A stretch of 33,562 bases of DNA from Candidatus Pelagibacter sp. (lineage in GTDB: Bacteria; Pseudomonadota; Alphaproteobacteria; Pelagibacterales; Pelagibacteraceae). Every line of letters starts with the position of its first letter. Positions within the stretch are counted from its first letter, which is position 1. The notes beneath the pieces are model-generated. The model was not told the origin of the DNA and did not search any database. It worked only from the letters and a program-made list of their open reading frames with translations. The position numbers and the translations under genes are program-made. Shown here piece after piece: positions 13,077-23,141 of the stretch. The stretch spans positions 7,997 through 41,558 of the forward strand of contig NZJW01000008.1 in the NCBI GenBank assembly GCA_002692055.1. Reading direction: 5' to 3'.

Positions 13077-13372
13077 TGAAAAATAATAACGTACATTTTG
13101 ACATTATTTTATCCCCAATTGTTACTGAAAAATCTACAAACTTAAATGTTTTAAATAAACTCACTTTTAAAGTATCTAAAAATGCCACGAAATTTAATAT
13201 TAAGAAGAGTATTGAAAAACTTTACAAAGTTGAAGTAATAAAAATTAATACAATCTTGTCAAAACCAAAAACTAAAATTGTAAAAGGAAAGCTAGGAAAG
13301 AAAACTGGGTATAAAAAAGCAATAGTAACACTTAAAGAGGGTCAAACTATTGATATGACTTCAGGAGTTTAA
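13076..13372 (+). CDS. rplW: 50S ribosomal protein L23
   Basis: ILSPIVTEKSTNLN...NKLTFKVSKNATKFNIKKSIEKLYKVEVIKINT. Confidence 0.97.
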   Translation: MKNNNVHFDIILSPIVTEKSTNLNVLNKLTFKVSKNATKFNIKKSIEKLYKVEVIKINTILSKPKTKIVKGKLGKKTGYKKAIVTLKEGQTIDMTSGV

Positions 13373-13373
13373 A

Positions 13374-14204
13374 ATGGCTTTAAAAAAATTTAAACCTTAT
13401 ACAAAATCAAGAAGGTCAACAATTTTAGTTGATAGGAGTGATTTGTGGAAAGGTAAACCCGAAAAAAGTTTAACAAAATTTAGAAAAAGATCTGTGGGTA
13501 GAAATAATCAAGGTAGAATTACAACTAGACACAAAATGGCTGGACATAAAAAAAAATATAGACTGATTGATTTTAAAAGATCAAAATTAAATCTCCTAGG
13601 TGAAGTAAAAAGGTTTGAGTATGATCCTTATAGAAGTGCCAATATAATGCTAGTTGAGTATGAGGATAAAACATTGAGTTATGTTTTAGGTGTCGAGGGC
13701 TTAAAAATAGGTGACAAAATAATTTCAAGCGACAAAAATGAAATACAAAAAGGTTTTGCAATGTTATTGAAAAATATTCCTGCTGGAACGTTAATTCATA
13801 ATATTGAGTTAACACCAGGTAAAGGTGGTATACTTACTAGATCGGCTGGCTCCTCCGCATCAGTGATGGGTCAAGATGATGACTATACATTAATTAAATT
13901 AGGATCTGGCGAAACTAGAAAAATACTATCAAAGTGCAGAGCTACTATTGGTCAAGTATCAAATGTAGATAATAAAAATCAAAAAATTGGTAAAGCAGGG
14001 AGAAACAGATGGTTAGGTAAAAGACCGACAGTAAGAGGTGTTGTAATGAATCCTGTTGATCATCCACATGGTGGCGGTGAAGGAAAAACATCAGGGGGAA
14101 GAAATCCTGTATCACCGTGGGGACAAGGAACTAGAGGTCTAAAAACAAGAAATAATAAAAAAACTGACCAATTTATTATTTCTAGAAAGAAAAAAAGGCG
14201 ATAA
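13374..14204 (+). CDS. rplB: 50S ribosomal protein L2
   Basis: KKYRLIDFKR...GVVMNPVDHPHGGGEGKTSGGRNPVSPWG. Confidence 0.99.
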   Translation: MALKKFKPYTKSRRSTILVDRSDLWKGKPEKSLTKFRKRSVGRNNQGRITTRHKMAGHKKKYRLIDFKRSKLNLLGEVKRFEYDPYRSANIMLVEYEDKTLSYVLGVEGLKIGDKIISSDKNEIQKGFAMLLKNIPAGTLIHNIELTPGKGGILTRSAGSSASVMGQDDDYTLIKLGSGETRKILSKCRATIGQVSNVDNKNQKIGKAGRNRWLGKRPTVRGVVMNPVDHPHGGGEGKTSGGRNPVSPWGQGTRGLKTRNNKKTDQFIISRKKKRR

Positions 14205-14207
14205 GTT

Positions 14208-14516
14208 ATGGCAAGATCAGTTTGGAAAGGACCTTTCGTGCACCCGAGTTTGCTTAAGAAAGTTGAAAAAGGTGGGGATGCTTTGAAAAGACCGATAAAA
14301 ACTTGGTCAAGAGGTTCTACTATAGTACCTGAGTTTGTTGGATTAAAATTTGAAATACATAATGGCAAAAAATTTATTCCCATCACTATCTCAGATGAGA
14401 TGGTTGGCCATAAATTGGGAGAATTTGTGCCAACAAGACAGTTTACTGGACACACTCCTTCAGATAAAAAGGCTGGTGCTTCAGCAACTGCTGCTGCAAA
14501 AAAGGGCAATAAGTAA
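14208..14516 (+). CDS. rpsS: 30S ribosomal protein S19
   Basis: [16 protein letters not shown]...[29 protein letters not shown]. Confidence 0.99.
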   Translation: MARSVWKGPFVHPSLLKKVEKGGDALKRPIKTWSRGSTIVPEFVGLKFEIHNGKKFIPITISDEMVGHKLGEFVPTRQFTGHTPSDKKAGASATAAAKKGNK

Positions 14517-14909
14517 ATGGTAAAAAAAACAAAAAAAGAAACTAAAGATTTATCTGTTGTAAAAGCTATATATAAAAACCTCAGATCCAGTCCTAGAAAA
14601 GTAAATGATATCCTAAGGTCTATTAGAGGAAAGAAAGCAGATATTGCATTGAGAGATTTACAATTTTCTGAAAAAAGAGTTTCAAAGGAAATCTCAAAAA
14701 CTATTAAATCTGCAGTATCAAACGCTGAAAACAACAATCAACTAGATATAGACAATTTATTTATAAAAGAGGCATATGTTGGAAAAGGTATGGTGATGAA
14801 AAGATATAGACCTAGAGCAAGAGGTAGAGCAGGAGAAATTAAGAAACCTTTTTCAAATTTGACAATTATTGTGAGTGAAAAGAAACAAATTAATAGTAAG
14901 AGAGTTTAA
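14517..14909 (+). CDS. rplV: 50S ribosomal protein L22
   Basis: [27 protein letters not shown]...[24 protein letters not shown]. Confidence 0.98.
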   Translation: MVKKTKKETKDLSVVKAIYKNLRSSPRKVNDILRSIRGKKADIALRDLQFSEKRVSKEISKTIKSAVSNAENNNQLDIDNLFIKEAYVGKGMVMKRYRPRARGRAGEIKKPFSNLTIIVSEKKQINSKRV

Positions 14910-14911
14910 CT

Positions 14912-15589
14912 ATGGGACAAAAAGTTAATCCAATCGGCATAAGACTAAAAATCAATAGAACTTGGGATTCTGTTTGGTTCGCAAAAAAACAGAGCTATGG
15001 AACATATTTAATTGAAGATTTTAAAATTAGAAAATACATAAATAGTACTATTAGAAATTCAGGTGTATCCAAAATTTTAATAGAAAGACCTTCAAAAAAA
15101 TGCGTAGTAACAATTTATACATCTCGACCAGGATTTGTTATTGGTAAAAAAGGGTCTGATATAGAAAAAATTAAATTGAATATTTCAAAAATTACTAAAG
15201 ACGATGTCAGTGTAAATATTAAAGAAATTAGAAAACCTGAGTTAGATTCTTTTTTAGTTGCAGAAAATATAGCACAACAATTAGAAAAAAGAGTTGCATA
15301 TAGAAAAGCAATGAAAAGAGCAATGTCTTCGGCATTAAGACTTGGGTCAAAAGGAATTAAAGTTACTGTAAGTGGTAGATTAGGAGGAAATGAGATTGCA
15401 CGAACTGAATGGTTAAGAGAAGGCAGTATACCATTGCACACTTTAAGAGCTGACGTAGACTATGCTGAAGCTGAAGCATCAACAACTTACGGAATAATTG
15501 GCGTCAAGGTATGGATATATAAAGGCGTTGTATTTCAAAAAGATTTACAAAAAAAGATTGAAGCAGAAAAAAAAGAGGAAGCAAACTAA
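14912..15589 (+). CDS. rpsC: 30S ribosomal protein S3
   Basis: [25 protein letters not shown] motif [27 protein letters not shown]. Confidence 0.99.
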   Translation: MGQKVNPIGIRLKINRTWDSVWFAKKQSYGTYLIEDFKIRKYINSTIRNSGVSKILIERPSKKCVVTIYTSRPGFVIGKKGSDIEKIKLNISKITKDDVSVNIKEIRKPELDSFLVAENIAQQLEKRVAYRKAMKRAMSSALRLGSKGIKVTVSGRLGGNEIARTEWLREGSIPLHTLRADVDYAEAEASTTYGIIGVKVWIYKGVVFQKDLQKKIEAEKKEEAN

Positions 15590-16005
15590 TGTTACAACCT
15601 GCAAGAACAAAGTTCAGAAAAGCTCATAAGGGAAGAATAAAAGGAAAAGCTACAAGGGGCGCATCCTTAAACTTTGGCTCTCATGGTCTTCAAGCTATAG
15701 AACCAGAAAGAATAACTTCAAGGCAAATAGAAGCTGCAAGAGTTGCTTTAACAAGGCATATGCAAAGAAAAGGAAGAGTGTGGTTAAGAATATTCCCAAA
15801 TATACCGGTATCTAAAAAGCCAATAGAAGTACGAATGGGAAAGGGTAAAGGCTCACCTGAATTTTGGGTCTGTAGAGTAAAGCCAGGACGTATAATTTTC
15901 GAAATCGATGGAGTAAATGATTCTGTAGCAAAAGAGTCATTTGATAGGGCTGCTTCGAAGCTTCCTATAAAGACTAAAATAATTAAACGGAATACGAATA
16001 TATAG
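15589..16005 (+). CDS. rplP: 50S ribosomal protein L16
   Basis: [19 protein letters not shown]...[25 protein letters not shown]. Confidence 0.99.
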   Translation: MLQPARTKFRKAHKGRIKGKATRGASLNFGSHGLQAIEPERITSRQIEAARVALTRHMQRKGRVWLRIFPNIPVSKKPIEVRMGKGKGSPEFWVCRVKPGRIIFEIDGVNDSVAKESFDRAASKLPIKTKIIKRNTNI

Positions 16006-16006
16006 A

Positions 16007-16201
16007 ATGAAAACTTCTGAATTAAAAAAACTATCAGTCACTCAGCTTGAGAAAGAGTTAACAAATTTTAAAAAAGAAAAGTTTAATCTAAGATTTCAAA
16101 AAGTTAATTCTCAAGTTCAAAATACCACTAGAGTACGAACAGTGAGAAGATCAATTGCAAAGATTTTAACGTTCTTAAATCAGAAAAAGAAAGATAATTA
16201 A
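16007..16201 (+). CDS. rpmC: 50S ribosomal protein L29
   Basis: 64 aa; LSVTQLEKELTNFKKEKFNLRFQKVNSQVQNTTRVRTVRRSIAKI. Confidence 0.96.
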   Translation: MKTSELKKLSVTQLEKELTNFKKEKFNLRFQKVNSQVQNTTRVRTVRRSIAKILTFLNQKKKDN

Positions 16202-16431
16202 TGACAAAAAGAGTTTTAACAGGAAAAATAGTGAGTTCAAAAAATAAGAACACTGTTGTCATCCAAGTAGAGAGAAAATTCAGGCATCCGGTATTAAAAA
16301 AAGTTCTTAAACGCTCAAAAAAATATCATGCTCATTATGAAACTGGAGATTTCAAAGTAGGTGATCGGATAAGGATAATTGAAAGCAAACCAATTTCTAA
16401 ATTAAAAAAATGGAAGGTTTTAATTAATTAA
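16201..16431 (+). CDS. rpsQ: 30S ribosomal protein S17
   Basis: [42 protein letters not shown]...[18 protein letters not shown]. Confidence 0.98.
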   Translation: MTKRVLTGKIVSSKNKNTVVIQVERKFRHPVLKKVLKRSKKYHAHYETGDFKVGDRIRIIESKPISKLKKWKVLIN

Positions 16432-16432
16432 T

Positions 16433-16801
16433 ATGATACAGGTTCAAACCGAAATGGAAGTCGCTGACAACACTGGAGCAAAAAGAATTGAGTGTATAAA
16501 GGTTCTCGGTGGTTCTAAAAGAAGATATGCCAGCGTCGGTGATATTGTTGTTGTTAGTATAAAAGATGCTATGCCCAAAGGAAAAGTAAAGAAAGGCGAT
16601 GTACATAAAGCTGTAATAGTGAGAACAAAAAAACAAATTCAAAGAAATGATGGGTCATCTATAAAATTTGACAAAAATGCTGCTGTTTTAATAACGGCAA
16701 ATGGAGAACCTATAGGTACGAGAATATTTGGTCCAGTTACTAGAGAACTTAGAGATAAAAGGCATATGAAAATTATTTCCCTTGCTCCGGAGGTCTTGTA
16801 A
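16433..16801 (+). CDS. rplN: 50S ribosomal protein L14
   Basis: [57 protein letters not shown]. Confidence 0.99.
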   Translation: MIQVQTEMEVADNTGAKRIECIKVLGGSKRRYASVGDIVVVSIKDAMPKGKVKKGDVHKAVIVRTKKQIQRNDGSSIKFDKNAAVLITANGEPIGTRIFGPVTRELRDKRHMKIISLAPEVL

Positions 16802-17157
16802 TGAAAACTAAATTAAAGAAAGGACAAACTGTTAAATTAATAGTTGGTGTCGATAAGGGGAAAACTGGTGAAATTATAAAGTTATTTCCAAAAGAATATA
16901 GCGCTTTAATTAAAGGAATAAACGTTAAAAAAAAACATCAAAAGCCAACCAAAGAGCAAAAAGGTGGTATCGTTAATATTGAGAAACCTGTTCATTTATC
17001 AAATTTAAAAGTGATGAATGAAAATAAAAGCTCAAAAGTTAACAAAAAAACAGAAATTAAAAGTTTAAAAAATAAAAATAAAGTTGAACAAAAAATTAGT
17101 AAAAAAAATACTAATGTGAAAAAAAATATTAAAAAAACTAAAAGTAAAAAAAAGTAG
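16801..17157 (+). CDS. rplX: 50S ribosomal protein L24 with atypical Lys/Asn-rich C-terminus
   Basis: N-terminal KOW region KLKKGQTVKLIVGVDKGKTGEIIKLFP...GINVKKKHQKPTKEQKGGIVNIEKPVHLSNLKVMN, then a low-complexity tail. Confidence 0.95.
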   Translation: MKTKLKKGQTVKLIVGVDKGKTGEIIKLFPKEYSALIKGINVKKKHQKPTKEQKGGIVNIEKPVHLSNLKVMNENKSSKVNKKTEIKSLKNKNKVEQKISKKNTNVKKNIKKTKSKKK

Positions 17158-17166
17158 CTAAATAAA

Positions 17167-17721
17167 ATGGAACCAAGATTGAAAACAATATATAAATCTG
17201 AAATTTTACCGGATTTGAAAAATAGTCTCGGGGTAAAAAATACTATGCAAGTTCCTAAGATTGAGAAAATTGTCATCAATATGGGCTTGGGTCTTGATGC
17301 AAATGATAATAAATTATTAAAAATTATAGAGGTAGATTTAGCCAACATAACGGGTCAGAAACCAGTTATAACAAAATCCAAAAAAGCAATTTCTAATTTC
17401 AAGACAAGAGCTGATATACCCCTTGGACTAAAAGTCACTTTAAGAAAAAACAACATGTATTTTTTTCTTGATAGGTTAATTAATATTGCCTTACCTAGAA
17501 TAAAAGATTTTAGAGGTTTAAATCCTAAAAGTTTTGACGAAAATGCCAATTATAGTTTTGGCATTAAAGAACATGTGATTTTTCCAGAAGTAAACTTTGA
17601 TAAGGTAGAAAAGGTTAGGGGTATGGATATTACAGTAGTAACATCGACGTATGATAAGTCGCAAGCCAAAGTATTATTAGATAAATTTAATTTTCCATTT
17701 ATCAAGAAAGGAGCAAATTAA
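17167..17721 (+). CDS. rplE: 50S ribosomal protein L5
   Basis: [14 protein letters not shown]...[33 protein letters not shown]...[10 protein letters not shown]. Confidence 0.98.
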   Translation: MEPRLKTIYKSEILPDLKNSLGVKNTMQVPKIEKIVINMGLGLDANDNKLLKIIEVDLANITGQKPVITKSKKAISNFKTRADIPLGLKVTLRKNNMYFFLDRLINIALPRIKDFRGLNPKSFDENANYSFGIKEHVIFPEVNFDKVEKVRGMDITVVTSTYDKSQAKVLLDKFNFPFIKKGAN

Positions 17722-18026
17722 TGGCAAAAATATCTGCAGTTGAAAAAAATAAAAAAAGGATAAAATTAGCAAAGAAATTTGAAACAAAGAGAAGAAAATT
17801 AAAAAAAATTGTTATGGATAAAAAAATAAATTTAAATGAGAGATTTGAAGCTGCGCTTAAATTATCTAAATTACCAAAAAATTCAGCTAAAAATAGAATA
17901 AGAAATAGATGTGAAATAACAGGTAGACCACATGGTTACTATCGTAAACTAAAAATGTCTAGAATTGCATTGAGGGAACTTGCTTCAATGGGAAAAATTC
18001 CAGGCATGACTAAATCAAGTTGGTAA
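17721..18026 (+). CDS. rpsN: 30S ribosomal protein S14 (form without the zinc-ribbon Cys set)
   Basis: 101 aa; [41 protein letters not shown]. Confidence 0.98.
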   Translation: MAKISAVEKNKKRIKLAKKFETKRRKLKKIVMDKKINLNERFEAALKLSKLPKNSAKNRIRNRCEITGRPHGYYRKLKMSRIALRELASMGKIPGMTKSSW

Positions 18027-18037
18027 GGAGATAGATT

Positions 18038-18439
18038 ATGACAATTAGCGATCCAATTGGAGACATGTTTGCAAGAATTCGAAATGCTCAACAAAGAAGT
18101 CATCCTTATGTTTTAATTCCAGCTTCAAAATTTAAAAAATTTGTATTAGACGCTTTGCAAAGAGAAGGTTTTATCGTAGGTTATGAAATTATCAAAGACC
18201 AAAGCGGAACATTTGATGAATTAAAGGTTGCTTTAAAGTATGTCCATGGCAACCCTGTTATAAACGAAATCAATAGAGTATCTAAACCCGGCAGAAGGAT
18301 ATATACAAGATTTGATAGTTTACCAAGAGTTTTAAATGGTTTGGGAGTAGCAATTATTTCTACGTCATTTGGAATTTTAACTGACAATGAAGCAAGAGAA
18401 AAAAAAGTTGGAGGAGAAATTATTTGTAATATTTCTTAA
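18038..18439 (+). CDS. rpsH: 30S ribosomal protein S8
   Basis: DPIGDMFARIRNAQ...SKPGRRIYTRFDSLPRVLNGLGVAIISTSFGILTDNEAR. Confidence 0.98.
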   Translation: MTISDPIGDMFARIRNAQQRSHPYVLIPASKFKKFVLDALQREGFIVGYEIIKDQSGTFDELKVALKYVHGNPVINEINRVSKPGRRIYTRFDSLPRVLNGLGVAIISTSFGILTDNEAREKKVGGEIICNIS

Positions 18440-18445
18440 AAAAAT

Positions 18446-18982
18446 ATGTCAAAAATTGGAAAGAAAAATATCTTAGTACCAAACGATGTCAAAGTCGAGA
18501 TTATTGATAATAAAATTAATCTTGAAGGACCGAAAGGTAAAAAGTCAATTGAAATTAACAAAGAATACCTTAACGTAACTTTCTCTGATGGGAAAATTTC
18601 TGTCACCCCAAAAGACCCTAAAAATCAAAACAAAATTATTTGGGGCCTACAAAGAAGCTTAATTAACAATGCAGTAATTGGAGTTGGCAAAGGTTATACC
18701 GAAACATTAAAGCTTAATGGAGTTGGTTTTAGAGCAAATCTAAAAGATAAACAGTTACAATTACAATTAGGATTTAGTCATGATATTTTTTACAATATTT
18801 CAGAAGGAATATCTATTAAAGTAGACAAGCAAACTACCATAGTAATTAGTGGAGTTGACAAAGAATTGGTTGGAAAAACTGTTGCAGATATCAAATTTTA
18901 TAAACCTGTTGAACCATATAAGCAAAAAGGCATAACTTCTGAGGGTCAATTTATTTTAAAAAAAGAGGGTAAAAAGAAATAA
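18446..18982 (+). CDS. rplF: 50S ribosomal protein L6
   Basis: MSKIGKKNILVP...LKLNGVGFRANLK...GVDKELVGKTVADIKFYKPVEPYKQKGI. Confidence 0.97.
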   Translation: MSKIGKKNILVPNDVKVEIIDNKINLEGPKGKKSIEINKEYLNVTFSDGKISVTPKDPKNQNKIIWGLQRSLINNAVIGVGKGYTETLKLNGVGFRANLKDKQLQLQLGFSHDIFYNISEGISIKVDKQTTIVISGVDKELVGKTVADIKFYKPVEPYKQKGITSEGQFILKKEGKKK

Positions 18983-19323
18983 TGACTTTAAGTGATTTAA
19001 AAAGAAAAAAAAGAGTAAGATTTAAGATAAAAAGGGTTAATAAAGGCAGACCTCGATTAACTGTTTTTCGATCAGCAAAAAATATTTATGCTCAAGTAAT
19101 CGATGATAATAAGAGAGTTACTCTAGCAAGTGCTTCATCTATTGAAAAAAATATTGAAAGAAAATCTAAAAAAGAACTATCAGAACTAGTGGGAAATTTA
19201 ATAGCAGAGAGGTCTATTAAAAATGGTTGCAAAGAAGTTTATTTTGATAGGGGCAAATATAAATATCACGGCAGAGTTAAACAGTTAGCAGAGAGTGCAA
19301 AAAAGGGAGGATTGAAGTTTTAA
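18982..19323 (+). CDS. rplR: 50S ribosomal protein L18
   Basis: GRPRLTVFRSAKNIYAQVIDDNKRVTLASAS...FDRGKYKYHGRVKQLAESAKKGGLKF. Confidence 0.98.
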   Translation: MTLSDLKRKKRVRFKIKRVNKGRPRLTVFRSAKNIYAQVIDDNKRVTLASASSIEKNIERKSKKELSELVGNLIAERSIKNGCKEVYFDRGKYKYHGRVKQLAESAKKGGLKF

Positions 19324-19326
19324 ATC

Positions 19327-19824
19327 ATGAGTCAAATAAGTGAATTTAAAGAAAAGTTAGTAGCCATAAATAGAATTACTAAAGTTGTAAAAGGTGGAAG
19401 AAGATTTGGTTTTGCAGCACTAGTAATTACTGGAAATCAAAAGGGCCAAGTAGGTTTTGGCCAAGGTAAAGCAAAGCAGGTTCCAGATGCAATTAGAAAA
19501 GCTTCTGAAGCTGCAAAAAAATCTTTAGTAAAAGTGCCTTTAAGAGAAGGTAGAACCTTACATCACGATGTACGGGGTAAGAATGGTGCAGGCAAGGTTT
19601 TGTTGCGTAGTGCTCCTGCAGGAACGGGCATAATTGCTGGAGGTCCTGTAAGAGCAATTTGCGAAATGTCAGGTATCCAAGACGTTGTAGGAAAATCTAT
19701 TGGTTCTTCAAACCCATACAATTTGGTTAGAGCTTCTTTCGATGCATTAATGAAACAAAAATCACCAAAAGAGATATCATTAATAAGAGGAAAAAAAATT
19801 AAAGAAATAGTTTCTAGAAGGTAA
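19327..19824 (+). CDS. rpsE: 30S ribosomal protein S5
   Basis: [40 protein letters not shown]...[25 protein letters not shown]. Confidence 0.99.
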   Translation: MSQISEFKEKLVAINRITKVVKGGRRFGFAALVITGNQKGQVGFGQGKAKQVPDAIRKASEAAKKSLVKVPLREGRTLHHDVRGKNGAGKVLLRSAPAGTGIIAGGPVRAICEMSGIQDVVGKSIGSSNPYNLVRASFDALMKQKSPKEISLIRGKKIKEIVSRR

Positions 19825-19826
19825 TT

Positions 19827-20282
19827 ATGGTTGAACTGAATAATCTTAATAAAAAAATACATAAAGCAAAAAAAAGAGTTGGCCGTGGAATTGGTTCTGG
19901 TTTAGGCAAAACATCTGGCAGAGGAGCTAAAGGACAAAAATCAAGATCAGGCGTCTCAATAAAAGCTTACGAAGGTGGACAAATGCCTTTATATAGAAGA
20001 CTTCCAAAAAGAGGATTTAACTCCTTATATAAGAAAGAAAAAAATGTTGCAATTAATTTACATAATATCAGCAAATTAATAGTCACAAAAAAACTAGATT
20101 CATCTAAGTTAATTGATTTAAGGAAATTTTTACTAAAGCCAAAAACACCAAAAAAACTTAAAGTGAAAGTTCTAGGAACCGGAGACTTTAAAATAAAAGT
20201 TAGTATAATGGCAGACAAATTTAGCAAATCTGCACAAGCCAAAATAGAAAAGGCTGGCGGTACAGTAGAAATAATTAAATAA
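19827..20282 (+). CDS. rplO: 50S ribosomal protein L15
   Basis: [28 protein letters not shown]...[17 protein letters not shown]. Confidence 0.98.
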   Translation: MVELNNLNKKIHKAKKRVGRGIGSGLGKTSGRGAKGQKSRSGVSIKAYEGGQMPLYRRLPKRGFNSLYKKEKNVAINLHNISKLIVTKKLDSSKLIDLRKFLLKPKTPKKLKVKVLGTGDFKIKVSIMADKFSKSAQAKIEKAGGTVEIIK

Positions 20283-20288
20283 CAGAAA

Positions 20289-21605
20289 ATGTCAGGTTTA
20301 GCTCAGAATTCTGAAGGTGGTTTCGGTGCTTTTTCAAAAGCAGATGATTTAAAAAAAAGAATATTATATACCTTATTTATTTTAGTTATTTATCGATTTG
20401 GTACATATATTCCTTTGCCAGGAATTGATCCAACTTCACTAAAAGAGATAGTTGGAGGTAATCAAAGAAGTTTACTAGGTATGTTTAATGTATTTGCTGG
20501 CGGAGCAGTACAAAGAATGGCAATTTTTGCGTTAGGTATTATGCCATACATATCCTCATCAATTATCATTCAACTATTAACAGGTGTTACAGAGTATTTT
20601 AAAAATTTAAAAAGCCAAGGTGAAACTGGAAGACAAAAAATAACACAGTACACACGGTATGGAACTGTTATTCTCGCATTAATCCAAGGTTACGGTGTTG
20701 CAGTAAGTCTTGAAAATTCACAAGGGATTGTACAAGATCCAGGATTTTATTTTAGGTTTGTGACAACCGTATCTTTATTAACTGGAACAGTTTTGCTTAT
20801 GTGGCTTGGTGAGCAAATTACAGCTAGGGGTATTGGTAATGGTATATCACTAATTATATTTTCTGGAATTGTTGCAGAAATACCTGGAGCTTTAGCATCT
20901 ACATTTGAGCTTGGAAGAACTGGAGCTATATCTAGTGGTATCATTATTATGATTTTATTAATTCTGTTGTTAGCAATATACTTTATTGTTTTTGTTGAAA
21001 GAGCACAAAGAAGAGTCTTAATACAGTATCCCAAAAGACAGCAAGGAAATAAAATGTATGGAGGTGAATCATCATATTTACCGCTTAAAGTAAATACTGC
21101 TGGGGTAATTCCTGCAATATTTGCATCAGCACTCCTTTTATTACCAATCACTCTATCTAACTTTTCGTCTTCTTCTGAAAGTTCTATTTTGCTAACTATT
21201 ACCTCTATGCTCGGACAAGGAAAACCTCTTTACATGATATTTTATGCAGCAGGAATTGTATTTTTTTCTTTTTTTTATACATCAATTGTTTTTAATCCAA
21301 ATGAAACAGCTGAAAATCTAAAAAAATATGGAGGATTTGTACCAGGTATTAGGCCGGGAGAGAGAACTGCAATTTTTATAGAAACTCTTTTAACTAAACT
21401 AACAGTAATCGGTTCTGCGTATTTAGTTCTTATTTGTCTTTTGCCTGAGTTTTTAATTGCAAACTACCCTATCCCTTTTTATTTAGGCGGTACAGCCTTG
21501 CTAATTGTTGTTGTTGTAGGAATGGACACAATTACACAGATACAAACAAGATTAATGAGCGTTCAATATGAGTCATTAATAAAAAAAACTAAGTTTAGTA
21601 AGTAA
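20289..21605 (+). CDS. secY: preprotein translocase subunit SecY
   Basis: 438 aa polytopic; YRFGTYIPLPGID; ALGIMPYISSSIIIQLL; QYPKRQQGNKMYGGESSYLPLKVNTAGVIPAIFASALL; GIRPGERTA. Confidence 0.99.
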   Translation: MSGLAQNSEGGFGAFSKADDLKKRILYTLFILVIYRFGTYIPLPGIDPTSLKEIVGGNQRSLLGMFNVFAGGAVQRMAIFALGIMPYISSSIIIQLLTGVTEYFKNLKSQGETGRQKITQYTRYGTVILALIQGYGVAVSLENSQGIVQDPGFYFRFVTTVSLLTGTVLLMWLGEQITARGIGNGISLIIFSGIVAEIPGALASTFELGRTGAISSGIIIMILLILLLAIYFIVFVERAQRRVLIQYPKRQQGNKMYGGESSYLPLKVNTAGVIPAIFASALLLLPITLSNFSSSSESSILLTITSMLGQGKPLYMIFYAAGIVFFSFFYTSIVFNPNETAENLKKYGGFVPGIRPGERTAIFIETLLTKLTVIGSAYLVLICLLPEFLIANYPIPFYLGGTALLIVVVVGMDTITQIQTRLMSVQYESLIKKTKFSK

Positions 21606-21612
21606 AAGTTGT

Positions 21613-22269
21613 ATGAATCTAATTATTTTTGGCCCACCAGGTGCTGGTAAAGGCACCCAATCTTCTTTTTTAGTTGAAAGTAAAAAAATGTTTCAATTAT
21701 CTACTGGAGATTTACTAAGAGAAGAATTAAAAAGTAAATCAAAGTTATCAGAAAAATTAAAAATAATAATGGATTCCGGTAAGTTAGTATCAAATGATAT
21801 AATAAATAATTTAATTGAAAAAAAAATAGCAAACCCATTGATTAATAATAATATTATTTTTGATGGCTTCCCAAGAAATATAGACCAGGCAAAATCTTTA
21901 GATAAAATGCTTTCAAAATATCAGCAAAAAATTTCTTTGGTATTAAATTTAAAAGTAGATAATTTTATTTTAGTAAAAAGAATTTCTGGTCGAGTTTCTT
22001 GTTCAGTTTGCAAAAAACCATTTAACAAGTTTTTTGATCCACCTGGAGATCCCTCTGAATGCACTACAAAAGCTTGTATAAATAGAGAATTAATTAAAAG
22101 ATCAGACGATAATGAAAGCACTGTAAGTAGCAGATTAAAAACATATGAAGAATCTACCTTACCTTTATTAAAATACTACGATTCTCTAAATGTAGTCCGT
22201 AACGTCGATGCAATGAAGTCTATAAACCAGGTAACTAAACAAATTATAGATATAATAAACGACATATAA
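21613..22269 (+). CDS. adk: adenylate kinase
   Basis: IIFGPPGAGKGTQSSFL; FDGFPRNIDQA; Cys-containing LID; follows secY. Confidence 0.98.
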   Translation: MNLIIFGPPGAGKGTQSSFLVESKKMFQLSTGDLLREELKSKSKLSEKLKIIMDSGKLVSNDIINNLIEKKIANPLINNNIIFDGFPRNIDQAKSLDKMLSKYQQKISLVLNLKVDNFILVKRISGRVSCSVCKKPFNKFFDPPGDPSECTTKACINRELIKRSDDNESTVSSRLKTYEESTLPLLKYYDSLNVVRNVDAMKSINQVTKQIIDIINDI

Positions 22270-22271
22270 AG

Positions 22272-22299
22272 TTGACTTTGTAACCTTGATTACTATAAT
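22272..22299 (+). promoter_or_regulatory. strong candidate sigma70 promoter for rpsM-rpsK-rpoA-rplQ
   Basis: TTGACT (22272-22277), 16-bp spacer, TATAAT (22294-22299), beginning 3 nt after the adk stop codon. Confidence 0.75.
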
Positions 22300-22328
22300 C
22301 CAATTTTTTTAAAAATAGGCAATTTTCT

Positions 22329-22712
22329 ATGGCTCGTATTTCTGGTGTTAATCTCCCACTTAATAAACAAGTGGTCATTGCTTTACAATATATTTACGGT
22401 ATCGGTGATCGTTATGCTTCTAAAATTTGTAAAGATCTTAAAATAGAAAGATCAAAAAGAGTAAACAACTTAACTGATGATGAAGTCTTAAAAATTAGAG
22501 AATTTATAGATGAAAAATATACCGTTGAAGGTGATCTCAGAAGAGAAATTTCATTAAATATCAAACGACTTAGAGACTTGGGAACATACAGAGGATCAAG
22601 GCATAGAAAAAAATTACCTGTAAGAGGACAAAGAACATCTTCTAACGCGAGGACAAGAAAAGGAAAAGCTGTAGCAATTGCAGGTAAAAAGTTAACAATG
22701 GCAAAGAAATAA
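22329..22712 (+). CDS. rpsM: 30S ribosomal protein S13
   Basis: [34 protein letters not shown]...[32 protein letters not shown]. Confidence 0.99.
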   Translation: MARISGVNLPLNKQVVIALQYIYGIGDRYASKICKDLKIERSKRVNNLTDDEVLKIREFIDEKYTVEGDLRREISLNIKRLRDLGTYRGSRHRKKLPVRGQRTSSNARTRKGKAVAIAGKKLTMAKK

Positions 22713-23119
22713 TGAGCAAAGAAGAAATTAAAAAAAAAAGTAAATTTAAAAGCAAGAAGAAGGAAAAAAAAATTGTTACCTCCGGTAAAGCATTCGTTAA
22801 TGCTACTTTTAATAACACAATAATTTCCATCACTGATAAAAACGGTAACGTGCTATCATGGTCTTCAGCGGGATCGAAAGGTTTTAAGGGATCACGAAAA
22901 TCAACACCTTATGCAGCACAAATTGCTGCGGATGATGCTGCTGCCAAAGCTTCAGAATATGGATTGAAAACCTTAGATGTTGAAGTAAAAGGTCCAGGTT
23001 CAGGTCGAGAAACTGCCCTTCGTGCATTACAGGCAAAAGGTTTTAAAATTATATCAATAAAAGATACAAGCCCTATGCCTCATAATGGCTGTAGGCCACC
23101 AAAAAAAAGAAGAGTTTAA
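22712..23119 (+). CDS. rpsK: 30S ribosomal protein S11
   Basis: [47 protein letters not shown]...[15 protein letters not shown]. Confidence 0.99.
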   Translation: MSKEEIKKKSKFKSKKKEKKIVTSGKAFVNATFNNTIISITDKNGNVLSWSSAGSKGFKGSRKSTPYAAQIAADDAAAKASEYGLKTLDVEVKGPGSGRETALRALQAKGFKIISIKDTSPMPHNGCRPPKKRRV

Positions 23120-23141
23120 TAATTAATCAAAGGAGTAAACA

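Noticed and set aside
14060-14737. 225-aa minus-strand ORF
   Set aside because: Antisense to rplB/rpsS/rplV, which are certain; no recognisable domain. It is a shadow ORF of an AT-rich codon pattern.
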